Source: Burkholderia savannae (GTDB taxonomy: Bacteria > Pseudomonadota > Gammaproteobacteria > Burkholderiales > Burkholderiaceae). Taken from it: a stretch of 64,000 nucleotides of DNA. Location of the stretch: positions 1,178,001 through 1,242,000 of the forward strand of contig NZ_CP013417.1 of NCBI RefSeq assembly GCF_001524445.2, given 5' to 3'. A program made the position numbers and the translations under genes. Under the pieces are notes generated by a model that saw nothing but the letters and a program-made list of their open reading frames with translations, searched no databases and was not told the DNA's origin. Shown piece after piece: positions 27,839-37,130 of this stretch; the stretch's first letter is position 1, and each line of letters starts with the position of its first letter.

Positions 27839-28851
27839 CCTCGTTGTAGGGCAGCCTCCATTCGCGGCGCTTCGCGCTGGGCGATGCGCGGCGGATTGCG
27901 TCGCGCATTCGTTTGCGATGCGAAACGAATGCGGGTTTCGCTCGTGGTTCGCTCGTTCGCCGCGCGAAGCGAGCATGGGAGGCGGGAATCGTTCGGATAC
28001 CGATCCGACTACGAGCCGACGCCGCGCAATGCGCGCGTCCATCGACGGTTATCGTCGAATATTTTAAGCAATGCATCCGCCGTGAATTAAGGGAAAACCC
28101 TAGATCCGTATTTTTGAAACGGAATTGACGGCATTTCCAGATACGATAAGCTGATTGTCAGCTAGCCGTCACATCGATCACGGTGGCGTTTTCCCGCGCC
28201 GCCGCCACTCGCGAACGGGCTGCAGCGACGTTCGCGACGATCGACCGGCTGGCCGGGCGGCGGCGCATGCCGAGTCGCATCGCCGCTTGCCGCGTTCAAT
28301 ACTTTAAACAGTCAGTCGAGTGTAATCGTGAGAGTCCAAGGCCCCTTGGTCAGGCGGGATCGAAGTCGGCGCGCGAGCCTTCCGCACGCCGTCGACGCCG
28401 CCGACGTTGGCTGCGGCAAGTATCTCGCTAGCCCAAGCCTGTCCATCTTCGCCACCGTGTCCCGGCGCTCCGTGCGCCGTCACAACGCGGTCGCCGCGCG
28501 CGCCTACACGGCGGTTCACGACGACGGCGTCGCATCGCTGTTGCCCTAGCGCCTCTTCTCGTCGCTCCTCGTCGCTCGCCGGTTCGTCGTCGCTGCGCAT
28601 TGCCGTCGCGTTGCCGAGCCGCATGCGAACGGGCGGCGCGCGCATCGCATCGCGCGCGGGCCGCGCGTTGCGTGACCGCGCCGCGCGCGAATCCGTCGAG
28701 CCCACGCCACGCACGCCGCCGCGCATCGGGCGCGCGCGTACGTGCATGCATGCCGCTGTGCGCGGCGTCGTTTCCGTTTTTCTCGACGAACGCGATGCGT
28801 CGCGCGTGCTGCGCGCGCGTTCGTCGCGCCTGTCGAATCGGAGGAAGCGCG
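27839..28851. other. Intergenic region between hutG and puuD
   Basis: About 1 kb with no credible ORF. It contains the shared upstream element at 28090-28119 in an AT-richer pocket (28050-28160) that probably holds the puu promoter. This implies a long leader of several hundred bases, or a second promoter nearer 28300, where ACTTTAAACAG is another AT-rich patch. Confidence 0.5.
28090..28119 (+). promoter_or_regulatory. Shared upstream element, puu copy
   Basis: AGGGAAAACCCTAG, ATCCGT, ATTTTTGAAA; the near copy of the element upstream of hutH. It lies about 760 bp before puuD. The first half has the dyad GGG-AAAA-CCC. Confidence 0.5.
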
Positions 28852-29646
28852 ATGGATGAACATTTCGTCGCCGGGCGGCGGCCCGTCGTCGGCGTTTGCG
28901 CGGATCGCAAGACGGTCGGCCTGCATGTCGCGCATGTCGCCGGCGAGAAATACCTGAGCGCCGTCGTCGCCGGCGCGGACGCGCTCGCGATCGTGCTGCC
29001 CGCGCTCGGCGCGCGGCAGCGCGCGGACGAACTGCTCGCGCTCATCGACGGCTTGCTGCTGACGGGCAGCTATTCGAACGTCGAGCCCGAGCGCTACGGC
29101 GGCCCGGCGAGCGCGCCCGGCACGCTGCACGACGCGGCGCGCGACGCGACGACGCTGCCGCTCGTGCGCGCGGCGATCGACGCCGGCGTGCCGGTGCTCG
29201 CGATCTGCCGCGGCATGCAGGAGCTGAACGTCGCGTACGGCGGCACGCTGCATCAGGCCGTGCACGCGCAAAGCGGCCGCGCCGATCATCGCGAGAACCT
29301 GTCCGCTCCGGTCGACGTGCAATACGGCTCCGCGCATCCGGTCCGGCTCGAGCCGGGCGGATTGCTGCATCGGCTTGCGCACGGCGCGGAAAGCGTCGAC
29401 GTCAACTCGCTGCACGCGCAGGGGATCGAGCGGCTCGGCGGCGGGCTGACCGTCGAAGCGCGCGCGCCCGACGGGCTCGTCGAGGCGATCGGCGTGCGCG
29501 ACGCGCGCGCGTTCGCGCTCGGCGTGCAGTGGCATCCGGAATGGCGGTTCGACGGCAATCCGCTGTCGCGAGAAATCTTTGCGGCGTTCGGCGCGGCGTG
29601 CCGCGCCCGAATGCGCAGGACGGCCGAACGCGCGACGCGCGCGTGA
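28852..29646 (+). CDS. puuD: Gamma-glutamyl-gamma-aminobutyrate hydrolase family protein
   Basis: This 264-residue class I glutamine-amidotransferase-like hydrolase is expected to split gamma-Glu-GABA into glutamate and GABA in the Puu putrescine pathway. The nucleophile elbow AICRGMQELN near residue 120 and LGVQWHPEW near 223 give the Cys-His-Glu triad. Start ATG 28852 has a strong GGAGGAA ribosome binding site. It heads a plus-strand set with puuA and an aminotransferase. Confidence 0.9.
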   Translation: MDEHFVAGRRPVVGVCADRKTVGLHVAHVAGEKYLSAVVAGADALAIVLPALGARQRADELLALIDGLLLTGSYSNVEPERYGGPASAPGTLHDAARDATTLPLVRAAIDAGVPVLAICRGMQELNVAYGGTLHQAVHAQSGRADHRENLSAPVDVQYGSAHPVRLEPGGLLHRLAHGAESVDVNSLHAQGIERLGGGLTVEARAPDGLVEAIGVRDARAFALGVQWHPEWRFDGNPLSREIFAAFGAACRARMRRTAERATRA

Positions 29647-29678
29647 AGGCCGTCGACGCTTATCGAAGAGAGGCTCAC

Positions 29679-31013
29679 ATGCAAGACATCGATGATTTTT
29701 TGAGGCAACACCGGATCACCGAAGTGGAAGCGATCATTCCCGACATGGCGGGGATCGCGCGCGGCAAGATCATCCCGCGCAACAAGTTCGAAACGGGCGA
29801 ATCGATGCGGCTGCCGCAAGCGGTGATGGTGCAGACCGTCACCGGCGACTACCCGGAAGACGGCACGCTCACCGGCGTGACCGATCCCGACATGGTGTGC
29901 GTGCCCGACGCGTCGACGATCTGCCTGATTCCGTGGGCGGTCGATCCGACCGCGCAGGTGATTCACGATTGCGTGCATTTCGACGGCTCGCCCGTCGAGA
30001 TCTCGCCGCGCTACGTGTTGCGGCGCGTGCTCGACCTGTATCGCGCGAAGGGATGGAAGCCCGTCGTCGCGCCGGAGCTCGAGTTCTATCTCGTCGACAT
30101 GAACAAGGACCCGGATCTGCCGCTGCGTCCGCCCGTCGGACGCACGGGGCGCGCGGAGACGGGGCGGCAGTCGTATTCGATCGAAGCGGTCAACGAGTTC
30201 GATCCGCTCTTCGAGGACATCTACGAATACTGCGAGCTGCAGGGGCTCGACATCGACACGCTGATTCACGAAGTCGGCGCCGCGCAGATGGAGATCAACT
30301 TTCTGCACGGCGATGCGCTGTCGCTCGCCGACCAGGTGTTCCTGTTCAAGCGCACGGTGCGCGAAGCGGCGCTGCGCCACAACATGTACGCGACGTTCAT
30401 GGCGAAGCCGATGGAGAACGAGCCGGGCTCGGCGATGCACATCCATCAGAGCGTCGTCGACCTCGAGACGGGCCGCAATCTCTTCATCGGCGCGGGCGGC
30501 GAAGTGATGCCGATGTTTCGCGCGTACCTTGCCGGGCTGCAGAAGTACACGCCCGCGCTGATGCCGATCTTCGCGCCGTACATCAACTCGTATCGCCGGC
30601 TGTCGCGCTTCATGGCCGCGCCGATCAACGTGCAGTGGGGCTACGACAACCGCACGGTCGGCTTCCGGATTCCGCATTCGGCGGCCGCCGCGCGACGGAT
30701 CGAGAACCGGATTCCGGGCGTCGACTGCAACCCGTACCTCGCGATCGCGGGCACGCTCGCGGCGGGCTACCTCGGCGTCACGCAGGCGCTCGAGCCGACC
30801 GAGCCGCTCGCGAGCGACGGCTACAGCCTGCCGTACCAGTTGCCGCGCAATCTCGAGGAAGGGCTCACGCTGATGAGCGCGTGCGCGCCGCTTGCCGAGA
30901 TGCTCGGCGAGAAGTTCGTGAAGGCCTATCTCGCGTTGAAGGAAACGGAGTACGAAGCATTTTTCCGCGTGATCAGCTCGTGGGAGCGCAAGCACCTGCT
31001 GCTGCACGTTTGA
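29679..31013 (+). CDS. puuA: Gamma-glutamylputrescine synthetase (glutamine synthetase family)
   Basis: This 444-residue glutamine-synthetase-fold ligase is predicted to join glutamate to putrescine using ATP. Family features are VVAPELEFYLVD (metal Glu residues), EVGAAQMEINFLHG, GSAMHIHQSV and NRTVGFRIPHS. The adenylylation region of true GlnA is absent. Neighbouring puuD and a polyamine aminotransferase support polyamine catabolism over ammonia assimilation. ATG 29679 is preceded by GAAGAGAGG. Confidence 0.88.
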   Translation: MQDIDDFLRQHRITEVEAIIPDMAGIARGKIIPRNKFETGESMRLPQAVMVQTVTGDYPEDGTLTGVTDPDMVCVPDASTICLIPWAVDPTAQVIHDCVHFDGSPVEISPRYVLRRVLDLYRAKGWKPVVAPELEFYLVDMNKDPDLPLRPPVGRTGRAETGRQSYSIEAVNEFDPLFEDIYEYCELQGLDIDTLIHEVGAAQMEINFLHGDALSLADQVFLFKRTVREAALRHNMYATFMAKPMENEPGSAMHIHQSVVDLETGRNLFIGAGGEVMPMFRAYLAGLQKYTPALMPIFAPYINSYRRLSRFMAAPINVQWGYDNRTVGFRIPHSAAAARRIENRIPGVDCNPYLAIAGTLAAGYLGVTQALEPTEPLASDGYSLPYQLPRNLEEGLTLMSACAPLAEMLGEKFVKAYLALKETEYEAFFRVISSWERKHLLLHV

Positions 31014-31047
31014 GCGTGCGTATGTACGACGCATTCAGGAGATCGAA

Positions 31048-32469
31048 GTGACGTATCGAACCGAAGACATCGCCCTCGTTCAGCCGCTGCGCGCGAGTGC
31101 GCAGCAGCGCAGCACCGCGCAGTACCGCGCGCTCGACGCGGCGCACCATATCCATCCGTTCTCGGACATGGGCTCGCTCAATCGCACGGGCAGCCGCGTG
31201 ATCGTGAAGGCCGAGGGCGTGTATCTGTGGGATTCCGACGGCAACAAGATCATCGACGGGATGGCCGGGCTCTGGTGCGTGAACGTCGGCTACGGGCGCG
31301 AGGAGCTGATCGAGGCCGGCAGCCGGCAGCTGCGCGAACTGCCGTTCTACAACACGTTCTTCAAGACCACGCACCCGCCGATCATCGAGCTGTCCGCGCT
31401 GCTCGCCCAGATCGCGCCGCCGTCGTTCAACCGCTTCTTCTATTGCAACAGCGGCTCCGAGGGCAACGATACGGTGCTGCGCGTCGCGCATCAGTACTGG
31501 CGCACGCAGAACCGCCCGCAGAAGAAGTTCGTGATCTCGCGCAAGAACGGCTATCACGGTTCGACGATCGCGGGCGCGACGCTCGGCGGCATGGGCTACA
31601 TGCACGAGCAGATGCCGTCGAAGGTCGAGCACATCGTGCACATCGATCAGCCTTATTACTTCGGCGAAGCGAGCGAAGGGCAAACGCCGGAGGCGTTCGG
31701 GCTCGAGCGCGCGCGGCAGCTCGAGGCGAAGATTCTCGAGCTCGGCGCGGACAACGTCGCGGCGTTCATCGGCGAGCCGTTCCAGGGCGCGGGCGGCGTG
31801 ATCTTCCCGCCGTCGACGTACTGGCCCGAGATCGAGCGAATCTGCCGCAAGTACGACGTGCTGCTCGTCGCCGACGAGGTGATCGGCGGATTCGGGCGCA
31901 CCGGCGAATGGTTCGCGCATCGGCACTTCGGCTTCGAGCCGGATCTGATGACGCTCGCGAAGGGGCTGACGAGCGGCTACGTGCCGATGGGCGCGGTCGC
32001 GCTGTCGGACCGGATCGCCGACGCGCTGATCGCGCACGGCGAGTTCAATCACGGGATGACGTACTCCGGGCATCCGGTCGCGGCGGCGGTGGCGGTGGCG
32101 AACCTGACATTGCTGCGCGACGCGAAGATCGTCGAGCGCGTGAAGACCGATACGGGCCCCTACTTCCAGAAACTGCTGCGCGAGACGTTTTCGCATCATC
32201 CGATCGTCGGCGAGATCTCGGGCGCGGGGCTCGTCGCGGGCCTGCAGCTCGCGCGCGAGCCGGGCGCGCGCAAGCGCTTCGAGAACGGCGGCGAGGTCGG
32301 CACGATCTGCCGCGACTACTGCTTCAACGGCAACCTGATCATGCGCGCGACGGGCGACCGGATGCTGCTGTCGCCGCCGCTCGTGGTCTCGAAGACTGAG
32401 ATCGACGAGATCGTGGAGAAGGCGAAGCGGGCGATCGATGCGACCGCGAAGCAGCTGGGCATCGCGTGA
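31048..32469 (+). CDS. spuC: Putrescine/polyamine-pyruvate aminotransferase
   Basis: This 473-residue class III PLP aminotransferase resembles SpuC, which converts putrescine to 4-aminobutanal with pyruvate as acceptor. The segments GMAGLWCVNVGYGREELIEA, YCNSGSEGNDTVLR, LLVADEVIGGFGRTGEWF and the PLP lysine in MTLAKGLTSGYVPMGA are present. The start is GTG 31048, behind AGGAG. Together with puuA and puuD it offers both gamma-glutamylated and direct transamination routes for polyamines, though puuB and puuC are not in the window. Confidence 0.88.
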   Translation: MTYRTEDIALVQPLRASAQQRSTAQYRALDAAHHIHPFSDMGSLNRTGSRVIVKAEGVYLWDSDGNKIIDGMAGLWCVNVGYGREELIEAGSRQLRELPFYNTFFKTTHPPIIELSALLAQIAPPSFNRFFYCNSGSEGNDTVLRVAHQYWRTQNRPQKKFVISRKNGYHGSTIAGATLGGMGYMHEQMPSKVEHIVHIDQPYYFGEASEGQTPEAFGLERARQLEAKILELGADNVAAFIGEPFQGAGGVIFPPSTYWPEIERICRKYDVLLVADEVIGGFGRTGEWFAHRHFGFEPDLMTLAKGLTSGYVPMGAVALSDRIADALIAHGEFNHGMTYSGHPVAAAVAVANLTLLRDAKIVERVKTDTGPYFQKLLRETFSHHPIVGEISGAGLVAGLQLAREPGARKRFENGGEVGTICRDYCFNGNLIMRATGDRMLLSPPLVVSKTEIDEIVEKAKRAIDATAKQLGIA

Positions 32470-32577
32470 CACGGCGCGGGCGGCGCGCGGCCAAGCGCAC
32501 CGTGCGCCGCGCGCCGCGCATCGCACGGAGAGACGCCGCGCTCCGGTCGTCGGGTAAGCGCCGGAATCGGCACGCGC

Positions 32578-33108
32578 TCAGCGGCCGCGCGCTTCACGGG
32601 CCGACGGCTCCCACTCGTGCGGCAGCGACTCGGGATCGAGCCAGCGCACGCGTCTTAGCGCGCGGAATATGACGACGTATAGCGGAATCTGCACGACGGC
32701 GAATGCGAAGATGACCCATGCAAGGCCCGCGTCGAGCGGGTGGGTGCCCATCGTGAGGAACGCGCCGAACGCGAGCACCGCGGCGAGCGCCGCCATGCCC
32801 GCATAGGATAGCCAACGAAACAGCCGCACGGCCCAGCGCTTCCCCTTGCCGAATCCGATGCCCACCGTCAGCATGATCGCCGCGGCCACGGCGATCTCCT
32901 CGAATCGGTAGTTTTCCGAAGCAAATCCCACCACGTCGCCGAGACAGTCGAAGAGTTCCATGAAGGTCGTGCCGACCGCGACGAAGAACGCCATGCCCGC
33001 GGGAATCGCCTGGGGCGGCGCGCCGGCGGGGCGATTTCCGGGGCGCGCCGCGGCGCCGGAGGCACGACGCGCGGCCGTCGCGTCAGCGGAATGATCGAAG
33101 TTCGTCAA
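32578..33108 (-). CDS. Four-helix membrane protein of unknown function (possible immunity protein)
   Basis: This 176-residue protein has a Pro/Ala-rich cytosolic N-terminus and about four hydrophobic segments (near residues 38-60, 70-88, 98-118 and 125-150). The start TTG 33108 overlaps the TGA of the upstream gene, implying translational coupling; ATG 32994 is a shorter alternative. I do not recognise the family. Because its partner lies divergent to vgrG, it might be a membrane immunity protein protecting against that partner; this is inference only. Confidence 0.6.
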   Translation of the reverse strand: MTNFDHSADATAARRASGAAARPGNRPAGAPPQAIPAGMAFFVAVGTTFMELFDCLGDVVGFASENYRFEEIAVAAAIMLTVGIGFGKGKRWAVRLFRWLSYAGMAALAAVLAFGAFLTMGTHPLDAGLAWVIFAFAVVQIPLYVVIFRALRRVRWLDPESLPHEWEPSAREARGR

Positions 33109-34262
33109 TGCGCGGCTCCCGGACGATGGCCGACGCCGACTTGAAATTGCAGGACGGGCGCGGGCGCGCCGGGTTGAGACGTCATCGGGCGATCGGGGAC
33201 GAGGAGGCGAGCGGGGTGGTCAGGGTCTTGCCGAGGCTCGCCGCCGAGGCGCTGCTGAAGCCGGTCGATCCCGTGCGTGACGCTATCGGGCGGATCGATG
33301 CCGTACACGCTGGCTCCGTAGATGGATGCCATGTAGGCGGGCGCTTCGATCGTCCGCAACAGCAGCAGTTCGCGACGAGCCTGCATCAGTTTCCGTTGCG
33401 CTTCGCGCACGGCGTCGGCGAAGCGGCTCGCCTGTTCCTCCACCTGCCGGGCCTGCGCCTGAGCCGCGGCCCGATTGGGATTGTCGAGCGACGCGCTCTT
33501 GATCGCGTCGAGCGCGTTGCGTTGCGACGCGAGCCGCTTCGTCGCCTGGACGGCCTCTTCGGAAATTTCGCCGGCTTCCCGCGCGACGCGGGGCAGCGAA
33601 GCCAGCGTGCGCGGACCGCTCGCGACGAGGTCCGGCAGGATGAGGATCGGCCCCACGGTTTCGAGTACCTTGTAGTGCCACGCGTTGCCGAGTGGCTTCT
33701 TGCGAACCTCGTCGCCCGTCAGCTCGTACTTCAACATCCGGCTGTCTTCGAGCAGCAGCAATGCCGACGTCATGCCGGCCACGAGGCCCAGCACGGGCAG
33801 AAGCGTCACGCCGCCGGCAAGTATCGCGGCGAACGACACGGCGCCCGCCAGGATGCCGAACGTGTCGCCGACGACGGCTGCGCCGTCGAATGCGCTCTTG
33901 TGTTCCTCGATGAAGTCGCGGGCCTTCGAGATGCCTGGCCCGAGCAGCGCGGGGCCGGGCGCCGATCGCCTGGCCGCGGACACGCTCTGCGCCCACTGCA
34001 TCGACAATTGATCGATGGTTTGAGGTGTCGCGGAGTTGGGCGGATCGGCCGGCATCAGCGGCGGGCGGGACACGGCGACCACCAAATCGAGCGCATTGCC
34101 GTTGGCGTCGGGCGTCGCCGATTTCAGGCGCGACGCGCCAATGCCGTCGAAAAACACGACGCCCGCCTTTGGGCCGAGCACCTTGCCGGCGAAGTTCGAC
34201 AGATGGAATTCCGCTTCCGATCGATGGCAGTACGGCTCCCACAAGGCAGGTGCGTTCGGCAT
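33105..34262 (-). CDS. Membrane-segment protein divergent from vgrG (possible T6SS effector)
   Basis: This 385-residue protein is not recognised by family. Residues 125-175 form a Gly/Ala-rich hydrophobic block (ILAGAVSFAAILAGGVTLLP, then VLGLVAGMTSALLLL) of two membrane-capable helices. Residues 230-305 are Ala/Arg/Gln/Glu-rich and predicted coiled coil. The C-terminus is Pro-rich. It is coupled to a small four-helix membrane protein gene and transcribed divergently from vgrG. Those features suit a membrane-acting secreted effector with a membrane immunity partner, but no toxin motif is visible. ATG 34262 lacks a clear Shine-Dalgarno. Confidence 0.55.
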   Translation of the reverse strand: MPNAPALWEPYCHRSEAEFHLSNFAGKVLGPKAGVVFFDGIGASRLKSATPDANGNALDLVVAVSRPPLMPADPPNSATPQTIDQLSMQWAQSVSAARRSAPGPALLGPGISKARDFIEEHKSAFDGAAVVGDTFGILAGAVSFAAILAGGVTLLPVLGLVAGMTSALLLLEDSRMLKYELTGDEVRKKPLGNAWHYKVLETVGPILILPDLVASGPRTLASLPRVAREAGEISEEAVQATKRLASQRNALDAIKSASLDNPNRAAAQAQARQVEEQASRFADAVREAQRKLMQARRELLLLRTIEAPAYMASIYGASVYGIDPPDSVTHGIDRLQQRLGGEPRQDPDHPARLLVPDRPMTSQPGAPAPVLQFQVGVGHRPGAAH

Positions 34263-34625
34263 GGCAGTGGAATGGCAATGGATGGAACGGGTTTCAGGCC
34301 GATCACGTCGCGACGCTTGCCGGAAGGCATTCGGAAAATCGTCGATAAACCGTCAATATAATCGGCGGTCCGATTTAATGCGAGTCTGTCGAATGATGCG
34401 GCCGATCGATCTTCTTCACGAATACGCCGGAACCGATTCGATAATGTAAGTGTTACCGTCCGATTATGATTTTTTCGAGGTGTGCGAAATAATTTCCGAG
34501 TTTTGTCGAGGGCAATTAGGGCTGGCTTTAAAACCCGGAAAAAACGCAGTGACTTTCCAAGTTAATGCGTTATATTTTCGTCCTGCTATGTCGTCAAAAA
34601 GAACGAGGGCGCGCCGGGGGCAAAC
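34263..34625. other. Divergent intergenic region upstream of vgrG
   Basis: This spacer is markedly AT-richer than its surroundings, with likely promoter sequence for vgrG around 34560-34585 (GCGTTATATTTTCG includes a TATATT -10-like hexamer). No ORF is supported. Confidence 0.5.
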
Positions 34626-36554
34626 ATGCAATTATCCGACCTTGCGGGTTTTCTGAACCTGCAGAATAGTCGCCTGCTGAGCATTCGGACACCGCTTTCC
34701 GGTCAGTCGGCGCTCGTCGTCAGCGATTTTCAATGCAGCGAAGGCTTGTCCGTTCTGTTCGACATGCGCATCGGCCTCGCGTCGCGCGATCCGACGATCG
34801 AGCTCAAGCAGATGATTGGGCAGCCGGTCACCGTATCGCTGAAGCTGGCGACCCCGTCGAGCGGCGGCTCGGAGCGCCATTTCCACGGTTATGTGACGCA
34901 GTTCAGCCATACCGGCGCGGACGGCGGCCTCGCGACGTATGCGGCCACCGTCCGGCCGTGGCTGTGGATGCTGTCGCGGCGCGTCGATTCGCGCATTTTC
35001 CAGGACAAGAGCGTTCGCGACATTCTCGACGGCGTGTTCTCGCAGTACGCGAAACTGGCGTCCTACGCGTTTCGTCTGTCCCGCGCGCTCAAGCCATATA
35101 GCTATTGCACGCAGTATCGCGAAACCGATCTGAACTTCGTGCTCCGCTTGATAGAGCAGGAAGGGCTCTTCTACTATTTCGAGCATGCGAACGACGGCCA
35201 CAAGCTGATCGTCACCGACGATTCGACTCACGCCAAGCCGATCGACGGCGCGCTGGCGCTGCGATATTCGGCGGGCGAAGTCGTCGACGACGAAGCGATC
35301 GTGTCGCAGTTCGCCGCGCATCGACAACTGACGTCCAGCACCGTCAGCCTCAAGACGTTCGACTACAAGGTGCCGGGCGCGCGGCGCTACGTGTCGGGCG
35401 ACACGAAGGCCGAGCAGGGCAGCGTCGAGCCGTACGAGGTGTACGACTACGTCGGGCTGCACGGCTTCGATTCGACGGACCGCGGCGAGGAGCTCGCGCG
35501 CTTCCGGCTCGAAGCGCTGGCGGCGGGCAGCAAGGCGTTCACCGGCGCGGGCAACTGCCGCACGCTCGCGCCCGGCCGCTATTTCGAGCTCACCGATCAT
35601 TACGATCACGGCGGCGCGCGGCCCGAGGACCGGCAATTCCTGCTGACCGCGGTGCACCATCACGGCCTGAACAACTATCAGTCGAACGAAGGCGCCGCAT
35701 CGTACACGGCGAGCTTCCAGTGCATCCGCAAGAAGATCCCTTTCCGTGCGTCGCTCGCGATGCCGCGCCCGGTCATCGCCGGCCCGCAGACGGCGATCGT
35801 GGTCGGCCCGAAGGGCGAGGAGATCTACACCGATTCGCTCGGGCGCGTGAAGGTGCAGTTCCATTGGGACCGGCTCGGGCAGCGCAATCAGGGCAGCTCG
35901 TGCTGGGTGCGCGTCGGCCAGCCGTGGGCGGGAGGCGGTTTCGGCGGCGTGACGATTCCGCGCATCGGCGACGAGGTGGTCGTGTCGTTCCTCGACGGCG
36001 ATCCGGATCGGCCGATCATCATTTCGCGCGTCTACAACGCGCAGAACATGCCGCCCTGGAAGCTGCCGGAGAACGCGACGCAAAGCGGCATCCTGTCGCG
36101 CTCGATGAAAGGGCACGCGGGCACCGCGAACGCGATCCGCTTCGACGACAAGCAGGGCGAAGAGGAGCTGTGGCTGCAGGCCGAGCGCGACATGCGCACG
36201 GAGGTGGAGCACGACGAGCTGCGCAGCGTCGGGAACGATCATCGCTCGGCGGTGGGGCGCAATCACACGCTCAACGTGAAGCAGGATCACGTTTCGAATA
36301 CCGGCAACAACCAGACTGTGGGCGTCGGCAGCGCGTTCGCGATGACCGTGGGCGCGCTGCCCGCGCAGGACGCCGCGCCGCCGCCCGCCGGGACCTACGT
36401 GCTCGACGTCACCGATCAGGTCGTCATCCGGTGCGGCAAGTCGAGCATCACGATGACGAAGGACGGCCTCATCAAGCTCGAGGGCGTGCAGATCGTCGAA
36501 CATGCTTCGGATTACTTCCTGATGCAGGGCAAGAAGATCGATCTGAATCCTTGA
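34626..36554 (+). CDS. vgrG: Type VI secretion spike protein VgrG (TssI)
   Basis: This 642-residue VgrG forms the trimeric spike of the T6SS tube. It has the gp27-like base (residues 1 to about 380, with YCTQYRETDLNFVLRLIEQE and GLFYYFEH), the gp5-like OB fold (SLGRVKVQFHWDRLGQRNQG, then SSCWVRVGQPWAG) and a C-terminal needle with DUF2345-type repeats (NHTLNVKQDHVSNTGNNQTV). There is no extra C-terminal effector domain. Adjacent genes for an Eag chaperone and a PAAR-Rhs toxin show that this spike is dedicated to the Rhs cargo. No T6SS structural genes are in the window. Confidence 0.95.
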   Translation: MQLSDLAGFLNLQNSRLLSIRTPLSGQSALVVSDFQCSEGLSVLFDMRIGLASRDPTIELKQMIGQPVTVSLKLATPSSGGSERHFHGYVTQFSHTGADGGLATYAATVRPWLWMLSRRVDSRIFQDKSVRDILDGVFSQYAKLASYAFRLSRALKPYSYCTQYRETDLNFVLRLIEQEGLFYYFEHANDGHKLIVTDDSTHAKPIDGALALRYSAGEVVDDEAIVSQFAAHRQLTSSTVSLKTFDYKVPGARRYVSGDTKAEQGSVEPYEVYDYVGLHGFDSTDRGEELARFRLEALAAGSKAFTGAGNCRTLAPGRYFELTDHYDHGGARPEDRQFLLTAVHHHGLNNYQSNEGAASYTASFQCIRKKIPFRASLAMPRPVIAGPQTAIVVGPKGEEIYTDSLGRVKVQFHWDRLGQRNQGSSCWVRVGQPWAGGGFGGVTIPRIGDEVVVSFLDGDPDRPIIISRVYNAQNMPPWKLPENATQSGILSRSMKGHAGTANAIRFDDKQGEEELWLQAERDMRTEVEHDELRSVGNDHRSAVGRNHTLNVKQDHVSNTGNNQTVGVGSAFAMTVGALPAQDAAPPPAGTYVLDVTDQVVIRCGKSSITMTKDGLIKLEGVQIVEHASDYFLMQGKKIDLNP

Positions 36555-36614
36555 CGCGCTCGCCCGTCTGCCTGCGCGCGGTCCGCGCGCGAGTTCTTTG
36601 CCAACGAGCCGAAC

Positions 36615-37046
36615 ATGAAATATCTCACGCAAGAGTGCAGTTTCGAGATTCCTTCGCTTGGCGACGATCGCACGGTCAACGTGCTCGCGCTCACGCATCC
36701 CGACACGAGCGGCACGTTCCAGATCGTCGTGAGCCGCGATCAACTGATCGGCGGCGAGGATCTGGGCCGATGCATGCAGCGGCAGATCGGACTGATGACG
36801 CGCCACGTGACGGGTTTCAAGGAAATCTCGCGTAGGCCGGTGGAAATCGGCGAGCGGCGCGCGCCGGCGCTGGAGCTCGAAAGCACGTTCCGTCAGTCGG
36901 GATCGGCGTTCTACCAGATCCAGGCGATGACCGTGACCGACGCGCCGCGTCTGCTCGTCATCACGCTGTCGAGCCAGACGCCGCTGACGGACGCGCACCG
37001 CGCGACGTGGCGGACGCTGCTCGCCAGTTACAGCGCCCACGCTTGA
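36615..37046 (+). CDS. eagR: EagR-type chaperone (DcrB/DUF1795 family)
   Basis: This 143-residue protein matches the DcrB/DUF1795 fold: ECSFEIPSLGDDRTVNVLAL at the start, IVVSRDQLIGGEDLGRCMQRQIG in the middle, and GSAFYQIQAMTVTDAPRLLVITLSS near the end. Such Eag chaperones bind and shield the prePAAR transmembrane helices of T6SS effectors until loading on VgrG. The next gene indeed encodes an effector with N-terminal membrane helices plus PAAR. It lies 60 bp after vgrG and 84 bp before rhs. Confidence 0.85.
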   Translation: MKYLTQECSFEIPSLGDDRTVNVLALTHPDTSGTFQIVVSRDQLIGGEDLGRCMQRQIGLMTRHVTGFKEISRRPVEIGERRAPALELESTFRQSGSAFYQIQAMTVTDAPRLLVITLSSQTPLTDAHRATWRTLLASYSAHA

Positions 37047-37130
37047 CGCGTGCGGGTTCGCGCGCGCCTCGTACACATGCCGCTCGCGCCACGGCCCCGG
37101 TTGCTCCCGTGAACCAGAACTGATCCCGCC

